From positions 1,003,627-1,067,626 of the forward strand of contig RPFO01000436.1 in the NCBI GenBank assembly GCA_009746045.1: a stretch of 64,000 bases of DNA. The letters are read 5' to 3'. Made by a program: the position numbers and the translations under genes. Origin of the DNA: Mesostigma viride. Taxonomy: Eukaryota; Streptophyta; Mesostigmatophyceae; Mesostigmatales; Mesostigmataceae. The number at the start of each line of letters is the position of its first letter. Position 1 is the first letter of the stretch. Positions 54,601 through 64,000 of this stretch are shown in pieces. Under the pieces are notes generated by a model. It was not told where the DNA came from, did not search any database, and saw nothing but the letters and a program-made list of their open reading frames with translations.

Positions 54601-55521
54601 CCCATAACAAGAAGGGCTGGCGTACGGCTGTCTATGATAAGCGCAAGGATCCTAAATACCAGCAAATTCCTTTTATTCGTTACCCCGATATTCACAGTCT
54701 CCTTTCCCACACAGCAAAATATGGTGTTGTTCTTTCTCAGTTACATCGTTTTTCCCGTCTTTGTTCTTATCGTGTTGATTTCATCACGACTCTTGTTGAA
54801 CTCTTGCAGCGTTTATTGGTCAAAGACTATGACCGAGCCATTATGCTCCGTCAAGTCCGATGTTTTTTGCAACGTCACCCACATCTGTTCGGTGCTGCCC
54901 CTTGGCACAAGCTCTACAAACAGGTCGTGGACCGGCTGGATCGCATAGTATCTCCGCACATCTGAACCCTGTGATGCCAGATCTCCTTTGCGGCCGTTCC
55001 GAGCTTGGCACTGGATTCGTTGTCCACATCGTCGCGTCGCTGCCGCAACACGATGTTTTCTGGCATCCGCGGGCTTTTGGTTCCCGCCGCACATTTGAAA
55101 GTGCTGTCCTCCGGCTTTTTGCCTTTGCACCGTGTGCAGTTCTTGGACGTTTGGAATCATGGCATGGCTAACGTGATGACTGACTAGCTAGACCTTTTCA
55201 GTGGTTTTCCATTTGCGGGTATTTCCTCGTAAATGGTGGGAGAGCGATCGCAGCAATGGTGCTCACCACTAGACACTCCCGGCCAGTTAGGCTAGAAACA
55301 CACGCCCTGATCAAGCATGCTGTTTCCGGCCCCACCGTCTAGGTCATCTAGTCGCTCCACACGTAAGCCAGCCATAATTTCAATGCACAAGGATACACAT
55401 TTCCATCACCATTCATCTTCATCATCCTGAACGACTCGAAAACGCGGAAAAGATAACGGCAGGCTCGAGCTACCATGGTCCGGATTCTCCCGATTTCTGG
55501 CCTGCGCTGGTTGTCTCTTTG
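51658..55521 (+). mobile_element. Penelope-like element with N-terminal GIY-YIG, intact
   Basis: Flanked by a 16-bp direct repeat ATATCATGGCCAGGAG at 51642-51657 and 55522-55537. Layout: about 250 bp of 5' UTR, one ORF of 3057 bp, then a 3' UTR of about 555 bp ending GGTTGTCTCTTTG. The 3' end is shared by at least six truncated copies in the window. No poly(A) or microsatellite tail is present. The domain order, with the endonuclease before the RT, matches the permuted Penelope-like clade reported from green algae and many invertebrates; that comparison is from general knowledge, not a search. Confidence 0.85.
51909..54965 (+). CDS. GIY-YIG endonuclease-reverse transcriptase, Penelope-like
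   Basis: Uninterrupted 1018-residue protein. Residues about 89-200 form a GIY-YIG nuclease: IYAIYN and RIYVGQT strands, a conserved Arg in RFQEH and a Glu in GHRETFWKRML. These nucleases nick the target to prime reverse transcription. A linker of about 450 residues follows. The RT palm then has motif A YDFTTLYT (about 706-713), motif B IGIPMGTNCAGLLANLYLY (about 800) and the catalytic YIDDVIAF (about 847-854). After the palm come NYLDLNIT and a thumb with basic and aromatic residues. Retroelement-type function is inferred: copying its own RNA into a nicked site. The ORF has no stop or frameshift, unlike every other copy here, so it is the youngest and may be active. The first Met is assumed. 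Confidence 0.88.
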   Translation: MKHLMTFWHALTLHRIRQSSGIDYRKYTAISRQFPYRISSQAWRKRCRINTRHNHHCKDDHTLRRLRRLQRTHLSLTNSTRPHPVSTHRVIYAIYNRRYPQRIYVGQTQRDAWTRFQEHVRAARRLHIGRPAANDDTPLHGAMAQYGWWDWRVVPLEHVPGTFTGAAFRKAAGHRETFWKRMLHAFLPHGFCIEGKSFKARSRRRPPPLRPRPLMFIRAWRLKHNLHPYRPYPPSVTPAPPPSTHVSTDPSLYSTSLRCLRHMSRLMQRGNFHASYLEACSLKKLTSLHIAVGSCSPADLQVPRSHATSLRGLLSRIIRHRVNGNADALRPRRLLISPFIHAAMDELCLPHILHLPQVQAAMPLVVRNTFGTPIAAWHYSPTLGQMVFSNGKVSRDTTPTELATILAGPCPCQQQRYFKYLDPTSQHVMTADLSILPSHTLVDLFAKGTKFRPWVQRTCAKEVNALLSTSLRKFCNAMSTDLQLAPLAMEPWFRAVIHECNARLTRLDYRLQQVHRTTWLNTTDKALLDHFKQDFIITCVDKSANNFAFICKKHYLATLQHELASSPTYVQRAQSTASITAAHRAFLHSQNIFARAFLKRQRRATTTTFPYLYLTLKLHKTPVALRTIAASHSAPLMPLSKLICHALNALLPEANALWVEVLSNAGYECAGSWIVIDSAQVRLRLAALSRSKTAAEKRIPMPIATYDFTTLYTTLDLHDLKARLDSLLTRLYARRPHGRNHLHVRVSQTKPTATWLSGIAAGAIVRDGYNYIITKADLVHWISYLVDNTFICFAGNVYQQAIGIPMGTNCAGLLANLYLYTYELAFMENLIASNDDVLIRRFIHTCRYIDDVIAFDNPDFATHLYITAGLPGIYPQASLTLKLTSEDTHCNYLDLNITHNKKGWRTAVYDKRKDPKYQQIPFIRYPDIHSLLSHTAKYGVVLSQLHRFSRLCSYRVDFITTLVELLQRLLVKDYDRAIMLRQVRCFLQRHPHLFGAAPWHKLYKQVVDRLDRIVSPHI

Positions 55522-55540
55522 ATATCATGGCCAGGAGCGT

Positions 55541-55556
55541 GGTTGTCTCCTTGATA
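55541..55556 (+). mobile_element. 15-nt Penelope-like terminal remnant
   Basis: TTGTCTCCTTGATA sits between two copies of CATGGCCAGGAGCGTGG (about 55526-55541 and 55563-55580). This looks like a second, almost completely truncated insertion at the same target, or an abortive or templated event. Confidence 0.5.
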
Positions 55557-56024
55557 CATCATGCATGGCCAGGAGCGTGGGCAAGCAAACGGAGCATAGC
55601 TAGGGCGTAACATGGTTGGCTGCACGTATAGATAGCTAATATGCTAAGCTAAGCTAAGGCTATGGCTGGTTGTGTAGCTAGGTACCGTGCGTGAGCGGTG
55701 CACGTGACTAGGTATGGTGGCAAGGCTAGGCATTGCTAACATTCTAGGCATGGCTGCCATGATGTGGCGGCAGTGACTACCAAATTACAAGGGCTAATCT
55801 AGCCCGCAGGGGGCGTCCACATCTTGTGGTTGATCATAAGTTCCCCGCCCCTCCAGTACACCTTGGGCTTCTGGGGATCCTGCTTGTGGGGGAGGTATTC
55901 CGGCCACAGGTCGCGTCGCTGTAAGCCATTAATATTTAGCCAAGCTTTGCCTATGCAGAGAGCTACTCCCTGCTGACACGCCATGCCCTAGCCATTGTTC
56001 AGCCATGATCATCTTCCACCCTAT

Positions 56025-56252
56025 CAAGGAGACAACGTACCAGCGGAGGCCAGAAATCGGGAGAATCCGGACCATGGTAGCTCGAGCCTGCCGTTATCTT
56101 GTCCGCGTTTTCGCGTCGTTCAGGATGATGAATATGAATGGAGATGGAAATGTGTAGCCTTGTGCATTGAAATTATGGCTGGCTTACGTGAAGAGCGACT
56201 AGATGACCTAGACTGTGGGGCCGGAAACAGCTTGCTTGATCAGGGCGTGTGT
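56025..56252 (-). mobile_element. Penelope-like 3' fragment
   Basis: The last ~230 bp of the family 3' UTR in minus orientation, flanked by an 11-bp direct repeat TTCCACCCTAT (56014-56024 and 56253-56263), inside the family C 3' UTR. Confidence 0.85.
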
Positions 56253-56477
56253 TTCCACCCTATGTCCGCACCGGCCTTAATGAATACATAGTGGTGCAGA
56301 CCTGTGCACTTTGTGCACCCAGAGCAGGTGTAGTTAACACCCTACCCTTGCAGGAAGCCATATGCCCCTTCTCAGGGATATGTGCTACATGTACTCCCAA
56401 CGGAGATATGTTTCAATTTAATTTAATTTAATTTAATTTAATTTAATTTAATTTAATTTATTTTAATGCATGAACGC

Positions 56478-56958
56478 CGGGCGCCCATGTGATCGACATG
56501 GTTATGCATGAAGTGAGACAACTATGCATGTGTATTCAATTCTTTATATTATTCGGCAGTTCCGGGAGAAATTATTCAAAAATGGCGTTTCCTGGTTGCA
56601 AGTGTTTTCTATGTAAATGTTACAGTTGTTAAACAAGAAACCATTTTGTATACAACGACTGGCTCTGCACTGGCCACAAGCCATTGCATGTTTGACAGCG
56701 GAATCCAGAACTTCCCATGTAGCACAGCCACATGAAGGAAAGTAAATGGGACTTTATTCGGTGCAGCAAATGCATAGATAACGATTCCTTCAGTCACATG
56801 CGCTGGGTTTTTCATTTGAGGTAAGCTCCCCATAAGCGTTTACCAAGAGCAATAGCTCTGGCCCAAACCTTAAGCACGGCATCGATGTCATTTTTTTATC
56901 TCTTCGATCACACTCGTGGAACATCGAAGAATCTCATCGAAAATTCTACGCTTCCCAA
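56478..56958. other. 3' flank of the tRNA methyltransferase gene
   Basis: No gene recognised. It probably includes the 3' UTR of the minus-strand gene. A minus-strand AATAAAG lies near 56753-56759. Confidence 0.45.
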
Positions 56959-59900
56959 TTACTCGTCCAACACGTCCTTGGCCTCATGACTGCCATCGCC
57001 AACGGATGCCGCCCTGCATCCCTCGCCAGGCTCGTCAGCCATCCCTTGTTCACCGTCGGCAGCGGCATCCGGTGCCTCGCCGTCTCCGTCCTCTAACCCA
57101 GCAACAGAGGGGCTGTCGGCGCCCGGGCTGTTTGCAGTACCCCCACCCTCCCCCCTGCGCGGTTTGCGCTCGCCGATCTTGCGGCCCGGGATCGTGCGCA
57201 GCAGCGCCTGCGTCCAGTCGTGCAGCTCGATCTGGTGCAGGATGACCTGCAGCGCCTGGTTGGTGGTCAGCACACACGACGAGTGCAGGCCCAGCTCAGA
57301 CGGCTTGATGGGGAACTTGGCGGTGGCCACCCCCGCCGCGGTGGCGCGCTCCAGACTGATGTTCTGGTACACACACACACACACAGAAAATGGGGGGAAG
57401 GAAGGGGGGATGCATCGGCGCGGGGCCATTGCATGGATGTTAGCATTGGCTACCAATGTTGGCATGGGCAGCATGGGCAACACGTCCGCAACTGTGCATG
57501 GGCACAAATGCAACTTATGAGATGCCCTACCAGGCAATGCTTGGAAACGGTGCACCTATCCCTGCATACATTTCCTTGTCAGCAGTGATTAAAAATGATA
57601 GTGATAGGGCAGCACTCGGGCGTGCCTTTCATTCTCCCCCGATGACCACACGCCTTCTCTCTCTCCTCTCCTGCGGCCAACTTACCCAGGACCAGTTTTG
57701 AAGAAGAAAGTGTGCCCCAAGGAGAAAGACTGGCTGGCACAATGTGTTAATTGTTAAACTACTGATAACTCATACAAAACCTGCAAAAGGCTGGCATGCT
57801 TTTGCAACACTGGGAAAGGGGGGGGGGGGGGGGGGGAGGAATGAAACGCAAGCGCTCACCTTGTGGAAGTTGCGGTCAACGAGCCCCCCCAGTATGTAGA
57901 CCTTGGTCGGGTCGATGTCCTCCAGTGTGTTGGGTGAGTCGGCGGTGAGGTAGACCACATCCTGCTTGCGATCGCGGTAGAGCTCGTCATACTTGTCAGG
58001 GAGCACGTCCACCTGCGGCGTGCGATGGGGAGGCAAGGGACGATAGAATCATCAGGGAGGGGTTGGGAGCAGGTACGGGATCAAAACATTGAAGGGGATG
58101 ATGACCGCCGTCATGATGAGGAGCACAGCTGAAGAAAAGAGACAGCGAAGATGGCAAAGAAAGCAAAACGACCGCGCGGGGAACGCAAGCAAGCACAGGA
58201 TAGAAACCACGACGATGGACGCAACCAAGGGAAGACACAAATCGATCACGGGCCTGATGACTCCAGCTGCGAGACTACGGCGCAAACCCTTAAAAGGGGG
58301 TTGGCTTGGGATTATGTTGGACGACGGCACCTGGCGTAAAAGGGGGCGGCACCTGCGGAGGACCCCCCAACCCGCACCGCCCCCACCGGCCACCCGCTCA
58401 GCCCGTACCTACTTGTTTGGACACCCACCCATCAACTGCATGCATCGAACCCCGCCCATGCATCCACCCCATCCATTGCCACTCACCTGTTGCGCAACAC
58501 CCCACAATCACACGCATCTGCTGTCGCACACATCTGCCATCACGGGCCCGCCACGTACCAGCCAATGGTCCTGCCCGGGTATGCGGCGCAGCGCCTGCTT
58601 CATGCCCGGGCTCACACCCAGGAAGCGCAGGTTGCAGGGTGTGGCCGCGCGGTTGTTGGCCGCATAGGAGAACATGCACTGCTGCACGATGCTGCGCACT
58701 TGCTGGCGCGTGCAGGGGCATGCAGACGCAGGCCAAGGCAAGCAAAAGGCAAGCCAAGGCAAGAAAAGGCAGGCCAAGGCAAGCAAAGGCAAGCCAGGGC
58801 AAGCCAAGGCAGGCAGGGGCAAGCAAAGGCAAGAAAAGACAAGCAGGGGCAAACAAAAGGCAGCGGGTGGGGAGGCGCACGGGTGGGGGCAGTGGGTGGA
58901 CAGGGGTGCCGGGGGTGGGGGCGATTGTGAGGCAGGGAACGTAGGAAGAGCTGCGGATGAGGGCAAGACTAAACAGGGTAAGGGGTGGGTTAGCCAGGGA
59001 GGAGATGGGCACAAAGTGGCACCCAACCGATCACATAAGAAATGGGCATGCAACAACAGGAAGGACAATTTCCAACAAATCATTACCAAGCCCAACCGCA
59101 GGCATGCTAGCCAGCCGCAACCTCATTATGGTTAGAGAAAAGAGAACTTTGAAGAGGCATAAATGAAAAGGGCTTTGTAGAATGCCTTTAAAGCCAGATG
59201 AGCACTATTACAGGCATGCCTAACGCCAGGCCACACATATAGCAAGTCATGCATCACATAGAACCATGCTTGCCATGCAAGTCAGGCATCACATAGAACC
59301 ATGCTTGCCATGCAAGTCATGCATCACATAGAACCATGCTTGCCATGCAAGTCATGCATCACATAGAACCATGCTTGCCATGCAAGTCATGCATCACATA
59401 GAACCATGCTTGCCATGCAAGTCATGCATCACATAGAACCATGCTTGCCATGCAAGTCATGCATCACATAGAACCATGCTTGCCATGCAAGTCATGCATC
59501 ACATAGAACCATGCTTGCCATGCAAGTCATGCATCACATAGAACCATGCTTGCCATGCAAGTCATGCATCACATAGAACATGCTTGCCATGCAAGTCATG
59601 CATCACATAGAACCATGCTTGCCATGCAAGTCATGCATCACATAGAACCATGCTTGCCATGCAAGTCATGCATCACATAGAACATGCTTGCCATGCAAGT
59701 CATGCATCACATGGAACCATGCTTGCCATGCAAGTCATGCATCACATAGAACCATGCTTGCCATGCAAGTCATGCATCACATAGAACCATGCTTGCCATG
59801 CAAGTCATGCATCACATAGAACCATGCTTGCCATGCAAGTCATGCATCACATAGAACCATGCTTGCCATGCAAGTCATGCATCACATGGAACCATGCTTG

Positions 59901-62369
59901 CCATGCAAGTCATGCATCACATAGAACCATGCTTGCCATGCAAGTCATGCATCACATAGAACATGCTTGCCATGCAAGTCAGGCATCACATAGAACCATG
60001 CTTGCCATGCAAGTCATGCATCACATAGAACCATGCTTGCCATGCAAGTCATGCATCACATAGAACATGCTTGCCATGCAAGTCATGCATCACATAGAAC
60101 CATGCTTGCCATGCAAGTCATGCATCACATAGAACCATGCTTGCCATGCAAGTCATGCATCACATGGAACCATGCTTGCCATGCAAGTCATGCATCACAT
60201 AGAACCATGCTTGCCATGCAAGTCATGCATCACATAGAACCATGCTTGCCATGCAAGTCATGCATCACATAGAACATGCTTGCCATGCAAGTCATGCATC
60301 ACATGGAACCATGCTTGCCATGCAAGTCATGCATCACATAGAACATGCTTGCCATGCAAGTCATGCATCACATAGAACCATGCTTGCCATGCAAGTCATG
60401 CATCACATAGAACATGCTTGCCATGCAAGTCAGGCATAGCTAGCTTGCGTGGTGTAGCAATAGTGCAGACACGATTACGGACAGTTCATGACGCCAAGTC
60501 CAGGACAGCCGCGCTTGCCCCTTAAGAGCCTACGTGAGCACACCCTTGCCCGGCTAGCCCACATTCATACCATGTGGGTTCGACACATGGCACCCTGCAG
60601 GATGCAAATTGATGATACGGCTACGACATTCCACCCCTGCAAGCGCGACCTGCCCACGGAAGGAACGGCACCAGAGAACGCACCAAGCGCGGTAGGGATG
60701 GCCATGCAGCTTGCGGAACTCTACGCCCAAACGACAGGATAGGTGGCAAGAAGACGGGGCCACACGCCAAGGCGTGCGCGCTATATCTGTGCATCCGCCT
60801 GTCTCCGCTGCCTGGCTTTGCTTGGCGTTTGCCGCCCGAGACACAAAGGTCGACTAGTCACAGAGCAGCACACGCATACCCCTTCGGACATGAGGTCAAA
60901 ATAGTCCAAGTCCACCACCACATGCACGCCCGCGCAGATGGCCGCCCGCAGCTTCGCGCGTGCAATGTCCTTGGGGCGCTCCCTGGGGCCGTCGAAAGGG
61001 TGGTGCGCACGCTTGGGCGCCGCCTGTGCGGCCACTTCTCCTGGTGGGGGCAAGGGCCAGGGGAGAAGCCCACCAACGCCGGGCAGGGCGTGGGGGGCGG
61101 CGCATGGTATACTGGGATTTTTTTACTTGCATGACTGATCGTTCCCTAGCTATTTGTTTACTTGCATGGCTGGTCATTCCCTAGCTATTTGTTTACTTGC
61201 ATGACTGGTCATTCCCTAGCTATTTGTTTACTTGCATGACTGGTCATTCCCTAGCTATTTGTTTACTTGCATGACTGGTCATTCCCTAGCTATTTGTTTA
61301 CTTGCATGACTGATCATTCCCTAGCTATTTGTTTACTTGCATGACTGGTCATTCCCTAGCTATTTGTTTACTTGCATGGCAGGTCATTCCCTTGCTATTT
61401 GTTTACTTGCATGACTGGTCATTCCCTAGCTATTTGTTTACTTGCATGACTGGTCATTCCCTAGCTATTTTTTTACTTGCATGACTGATCATTCCCTAGC
61501 TATTTGTTTACTTGCATGGCTGGTCATTCCCAAGCTATTTGTTTACTTGCATGGCAGGTCATTCCCTAGCTATTTGTTTACTTGCATGGCTGGTCATTCC
61601 CTAGCTATTTGTTTACTTGCATGACTGGTCATTCCCTAGCTATTTGTTTACTTGCATGACTGATCATTCCCTAGCTATTTGTTTACTTGCATGACTGGTC
61701 ATTCCCTAGCTATTTGTTTACTTGCATGACTGGTCATTCCCTAGCTATTTGGTCAAGCTTAGGCGCGGCATGCATGCATTAGCAGGCATGCATGTACAAA
61801 AGCATGAGGAGAGCTGGCAGGCAGGATGGCTGGCAAAGAGGCCATTAAGTGGGTGAGGCGAGAAGGCCCGACAATCCTGCGATGCGGGCATAGAATGCTG
61901 GTCATGGTAACAGCAGCAAGCACCAGAAATGACTGCTAGCATCAGTGAATACTAACACCGAGTGTAGAGGGGCCGCTAGCTTGGCCGTAGGAGGGATCTT
62001 CCAGGCCGTTAAAAGGACAGCACAAGTACCTCCAGAGGAGGCCTCCAGCTGCGCCTTCCTCTTCTCGGCTTGCTTCTCCTGCTTCAGCCGTTTCTTCGTC
62101 TCTTTCTTCTTCTCGTACGCTTGCCTTTGAAGTTCCCGTTTTAATAGCCGCTTCCTGGCACTCTTGGTCAGTACCGGCTCCGAGGGTTGACCAGCTTCCG
62201 TGGTGCCGTTGGCATGGGCCGACTCAGCTGCTTTTTCAGGGTGATCTGTACATAAATCCATGACCTTGCCGTCACCTTCTCTTTCTGACGCAATTTTACC
62301 AGGCGGTGCATCATTGCTCCCGTGCATGTCTTGCACCGGCGCTGCTGAGTTAGGCTCAGCAGATTCCAT
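56959..62369 (-). CDS. TRMT10: tRNA (guanine-9-N1)-methyltransferase, TRMT10 family, 5 exons
   Basis: Exons 62369-62030, 61040-60880, 58702-58559, 58012-57860 and 57363-56959 join in frame to 400 residues. Residues about 60-105 are a Lys/Arg/Glu-rich helix (KSARKRLLKRELQRQAYEKK), as in the TRMT10 N-terminus. The SPOUT fold follows: VHVVVDLDYFDLMSEG, QQCMFSYAANNRAATPCNL, VVYLTADSPNTLEDIDPTKV, then the cofactor-knot segments YILGGLVDRN and VATAKFPIKPSE, and the C-terminal NQALQVILHQIELHDWTQAL, IPGRK. The last ~60 residues are acidic, Gly/Ala-rich. The enzyme methylates N1 of purine 9 in tRNAs using S-adenosylmethionine, in nucleus or cytosol. The start at MESAEPN fits family length; an in-frame Met at 62612 is possible. 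Paralogue A or B cannot be decided. Confidence 0.9.
57817..57838. repeat. Poly(G) tract
   Basis: About 20 consecutive G just downstream of exon 4 (in sense) in intron 4. A similar C run lies at 21861-21884 beside PIF1 exon 7. Confidence 0.9.
58720..58865. repeat. AGGCAAGCCA-type short repeat
   Basis: Irregular 10-11 bp units (CAAGGCAAGCAAAGGCAAGC) directly upstream of the exon 3 acceptor in TRMT10 intron 2. Confidence 0.9.
59230..60435. repeat. 35-bp minisatellite in TRMT10 intron 2
   Basis: About 34 copies of a 34/35-bp unit: ACATAGAACCATGCTTGCCA then TGCAAGTCATGCATC. Units lacking one C (GAACATG) recur irregularly, and a few have ATGGAAC or CAGGCATC. Confidence 0.97.
61110..61752. repeat. 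35-bp minisatellite in TRMT10 intron 1
   Basis: About 18 copies of a 35-bp unit: CATTCCCTAGCTATTTGTTT then ACTTGCATGACTGGT, with GGCTGG, GGCAGG and GACTGA variants. It shares only the short ACTTGCATG motif with the intron 2 array when that is read in reverse complement. Confidence 0.97.
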
Positions 62370-63266
62370 GTAACTACGCGTACGACCTTCTACGCCGCTC
62401 GCAGACAGCTTTAATGCCGACGGTGTAGTCCGAGGACTAAATGGGCGGTTTACTTTCTGCAACGCATCGAAATTTAGCACATGGTGAGGAAGTTTTATTC
62501 GACGTCTTGGCAAACATACGTGGCAAGTCGCCAAAACCCGCCTTGCATAGGTTCGCTTTCGCTCGTACAACGGTGCACCGTTAGCCACGGTAAACACCAA
62601 AACATGCCGCATGTGCTGATACAGCGAGTCGGCAGGCCATCAAGCCCTGCACCAAGTCGAAATCCTTTTTTGGTCTAGCATGTCCTAAGCGCGTTCGATA
62701 TGCTGGGAAGTAGGAGGTATTTCCAGCTCCGTGATAATTGCAACAAGGGCTCTAGTCTCGATAATATTCTTTTAATTACCAGTCCCGTCAGCCGTTGCCA
62801 GCTTGCCATGAAGTGTGTGCCCAACGCAACAAGAGACTCCAAGCTCCGGTTTACCCATCTCTTGCTAATTCTGCCGTCCGCAACGGTGGGTCGCATAGCG
62901 CCGCGTGCGGGCGGGCAGCGCTGAGATGGAGTGCACGCCACGTGTGCGCGCGCTTATTATAGTCGCTGATGAGGGAGGAAGAACTTGCCAGCGTGCCAGC
63001 AGCCAAAATTGAAAACACCTCGCCAGTTTCCAGGACAACAACTTTTTCACAGTTTGAGCGAGCCGCACAGCACCCAGTGCAGTTTGCGTGCTCAGTCACG
63101 TTAATCCCCTGCAGTTCTTGACAGGAAGTTGTATGTAAAAAGGGCTGCAATTGTAAGATCGCAAGAGGGTTGACTACGCGGTGTGATTTTCTGGGACATC
63201 CTTTGCATATTTCTTATTAGCAGTCCTTCAACTGCTCGGGAGCCAGACGACTATTTCTATTTTGAC
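62370..63266. promoter_or_regulatory. Divergent intergenic region, TRMT10/TXNDC9
   Basis: The two start codons point away from each other across about 0.9 kb, so both promoters should lie here. No TATA box or other motif is convincing. Minus-strand frames at 62613-63150 show nothing recognisable and may be partly TRMT10 5' UTR. Confidence 0.45.
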
Positions 63267-64000
63267 ATGGCCCAACAGGTACGTGAGTTTCGACTATGTC
63301 ATCGCTAGAGCCTAATCACGCGCGGCAGGCTGGAGTTGCAGTTGTCAAAATGCTTACTGACGTCATCCCACTATTCGTTTAATATATTTTCCCCCATTTG
63401 CCAACAGATCGTGGAGCAGTCCATCCTACGCGTGGTCGAGCAAGTTGAGCGAGCAGTCGACAACGAGCTCACACGCCTTGACAACCTTGATGGCGACGAC
63501 CTGGACAAAATCCGCGAGGCTCGGCTGAGAGAGCTCAAACTCCAAAAGCAGAAACAACAGGAATGGATTGCCAATGGCCATGGCGAGTACACAGAGCTTG
63601 ACAGTGAAAAGATTTTCTTTGCAGAATGTAAGAAAAGCGAACGGGTGGTCGTGCATTTTTATCGGGAAAACTGGCCATGCAAGGTACTTGACAAGCATTT
63701 TAAAATCATGGCCCCGATGCACATGGAGACACGCTTCCTGAAAATCAACGCAGAGAAAAGTCCTTTCCTGACGGAAAGGCTAAAAATCGTAGTCCTTCCC
63801 ACCATAGTCTGCATGGTCAACAACAAGGCGGAGGACTTCGTTGTTGGCTTCGCTGACCTGGGCAACCGCGACGATTTCACCACTGACATGCTGCGGGCGC
63901 GGCTGGCTAGGTCTGGCGTGATTCGATTTGAGGGAGGAGGGAACGATGTGCTTGCAGCGAAGAGGTCAGGAGTGGAGGTGAAAAAGAAGTCCTCCATCAG
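63267..64000 (+). CDS. TXNDC9: Thioredoxin domain-containing protein 9 (PhLP3), partial
   Basis: Exon 1 is 63267-63278 (MAQQ). The 129-bp intron 63279-63407 has GTACGTG and CAACAG ends, and exon 2 runs from 63408 past the window. About 200 residues are visible. An N-terminal helical region (VVEQVERAVDNELTRLDNLD, RLRELKLQKQKQQEW) leads into the family signature GHGEY and then a thioredoxin fold (VVVHFYRENWPCKVLDKHF, TRFLKINAEKSPFL, VVLPTIVCMVNNKAEDFVVG, DLGNRDDFTTDML). There is no CxxC pair, as in known TXNDC9, so it is not a redox enzyme. TXNDC9/PhLP3 binds the CCT chaperonin and tunes actin and tubulin folding. A few C-terminal residues are missing beyond the edge. Confidence 0.92.

Larger units (their letters stand above)
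51429..55927 (-). mobile_element. 5'-truncated family A LINE, host of the Penelope-like element
   Basis: Family A tail (ACTAATTAAA) and hairpin near 51445-51458, 3' UTR 51460-51657. After the Penelope-like insertion the 3' UTR resumes at 55538-55800, then the C-terminal ORF1 codons (WPEYL, KVYWRGGELMINH, WTPPAG) at 55799-55920. It is truncated at about 55920. Boundaries are approximate because the target duplication is weak (ATTA). Confidence 0.7.
45569..56465 (+). mobile_element. Full-length family C element carrying nested insertions
   Basis: Flanked by a 12-bp direct repeat ATGCATGAACGC at 45557-45568 and 56466-56477. Family C pieces, in order, are 45569-47248 (5' region and most of ORF1), 50656-50901 (ORF1 end), 51334 to about 51428, about 55928-56024, and 56264-56465 (3' UTR, hairpin near 56393-56406, AATTT-repeat tail 56412-56465). 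They follow the same order as the minus-strand copy at 28497-31947. The inserts between them are a TIR element, a family A fragment, a family A element holding a Penelope-like element, and a Penelope-like 3' fragment. Family C proper is about 2.3 kb. Confidence 0.85.

Noticed and set aside
58306-59135. 150-210 codon frames on both strands near 58.3-59.1 kb
   Set aside because: They cross a TRMT10 exon edge and the AGGCAAG short repeat. The Lys/Gln/Ala-rich content reflects the repeat.
59230-60435. Second CRISPR-like candidate, 35-bp repeats with short variable parts
   Set aside because: All parts of the unit are repeated. The variable positions are single-base differences, not spacers.

Overview
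The window looks like a nuclear segment of a eukaryote that is rich in introns and repeats. A green alga or a relative is the most likely source. The reasons are a P-class PPR protein with a basic, Ser/Arg-rich N-terminus, many-exon genes with GT-AG introns, and Penelope-like retroelements with a GIY-YIG domain in front of the reverse transcriptase, an arrangement described from the green lineage among others. The species is an inference, not something the sequence proves.

Layout. 1-11807 is one block of 22/23-bp satellite. A short plus-strand terminal exon (12009-12116) follows it. 12588-17510 is a heap of dead retroelements. 17762-27802 (minus) is a 12-exon PIF1-family helicase. 28450-33402 holds more nested LINE and Penelope remains. 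33992-42917 (minus) is an 8-exon pentatricopeptide-repeat protein. 45569-56465 is one LINE-like element that has taken in a 3.4-kb TIR element, pieces of other LINEs and an intact Penelope-like element. 56959-62369 (minus) is a 5-exon TRMT10-type tRNA guanine-9 methyltransferase. It is divergent from a TXNDC9/PhLP3 gene that begins at 63267 and runs off the right end.

The four host genes have unrelated jobs (DNA unwinding, organelle RNA processing, tRNA modification, a chaperonin co-factor) and share no pathway. What they do share is intron structure. Almost every long intron carries its own tandem array, and several introns contain a degraded copy of the adjoining exon edge, including its splice site.

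The mobile elements form a readable stratigraphy. Target-site duplications of 9-16 bp can be paired across nested insertions, and intact paralogous copies in the same window serve as empty sites. Three LINE-like families (called A, B and C here) encode only an L1-ORF1p-like RNA-binding protein. They end in the same small hairpin plus an AATT-type tail, which suggests they use another element's reverse transcriptase. The Penelope-like element (51658-55521) has an uninterrupted 1018-residue ORF. Exon boundaries were chosen by eye from splice signals and reading phase. All three complete gene models keep frame end to end, with one non-canonical donor in PIF1.
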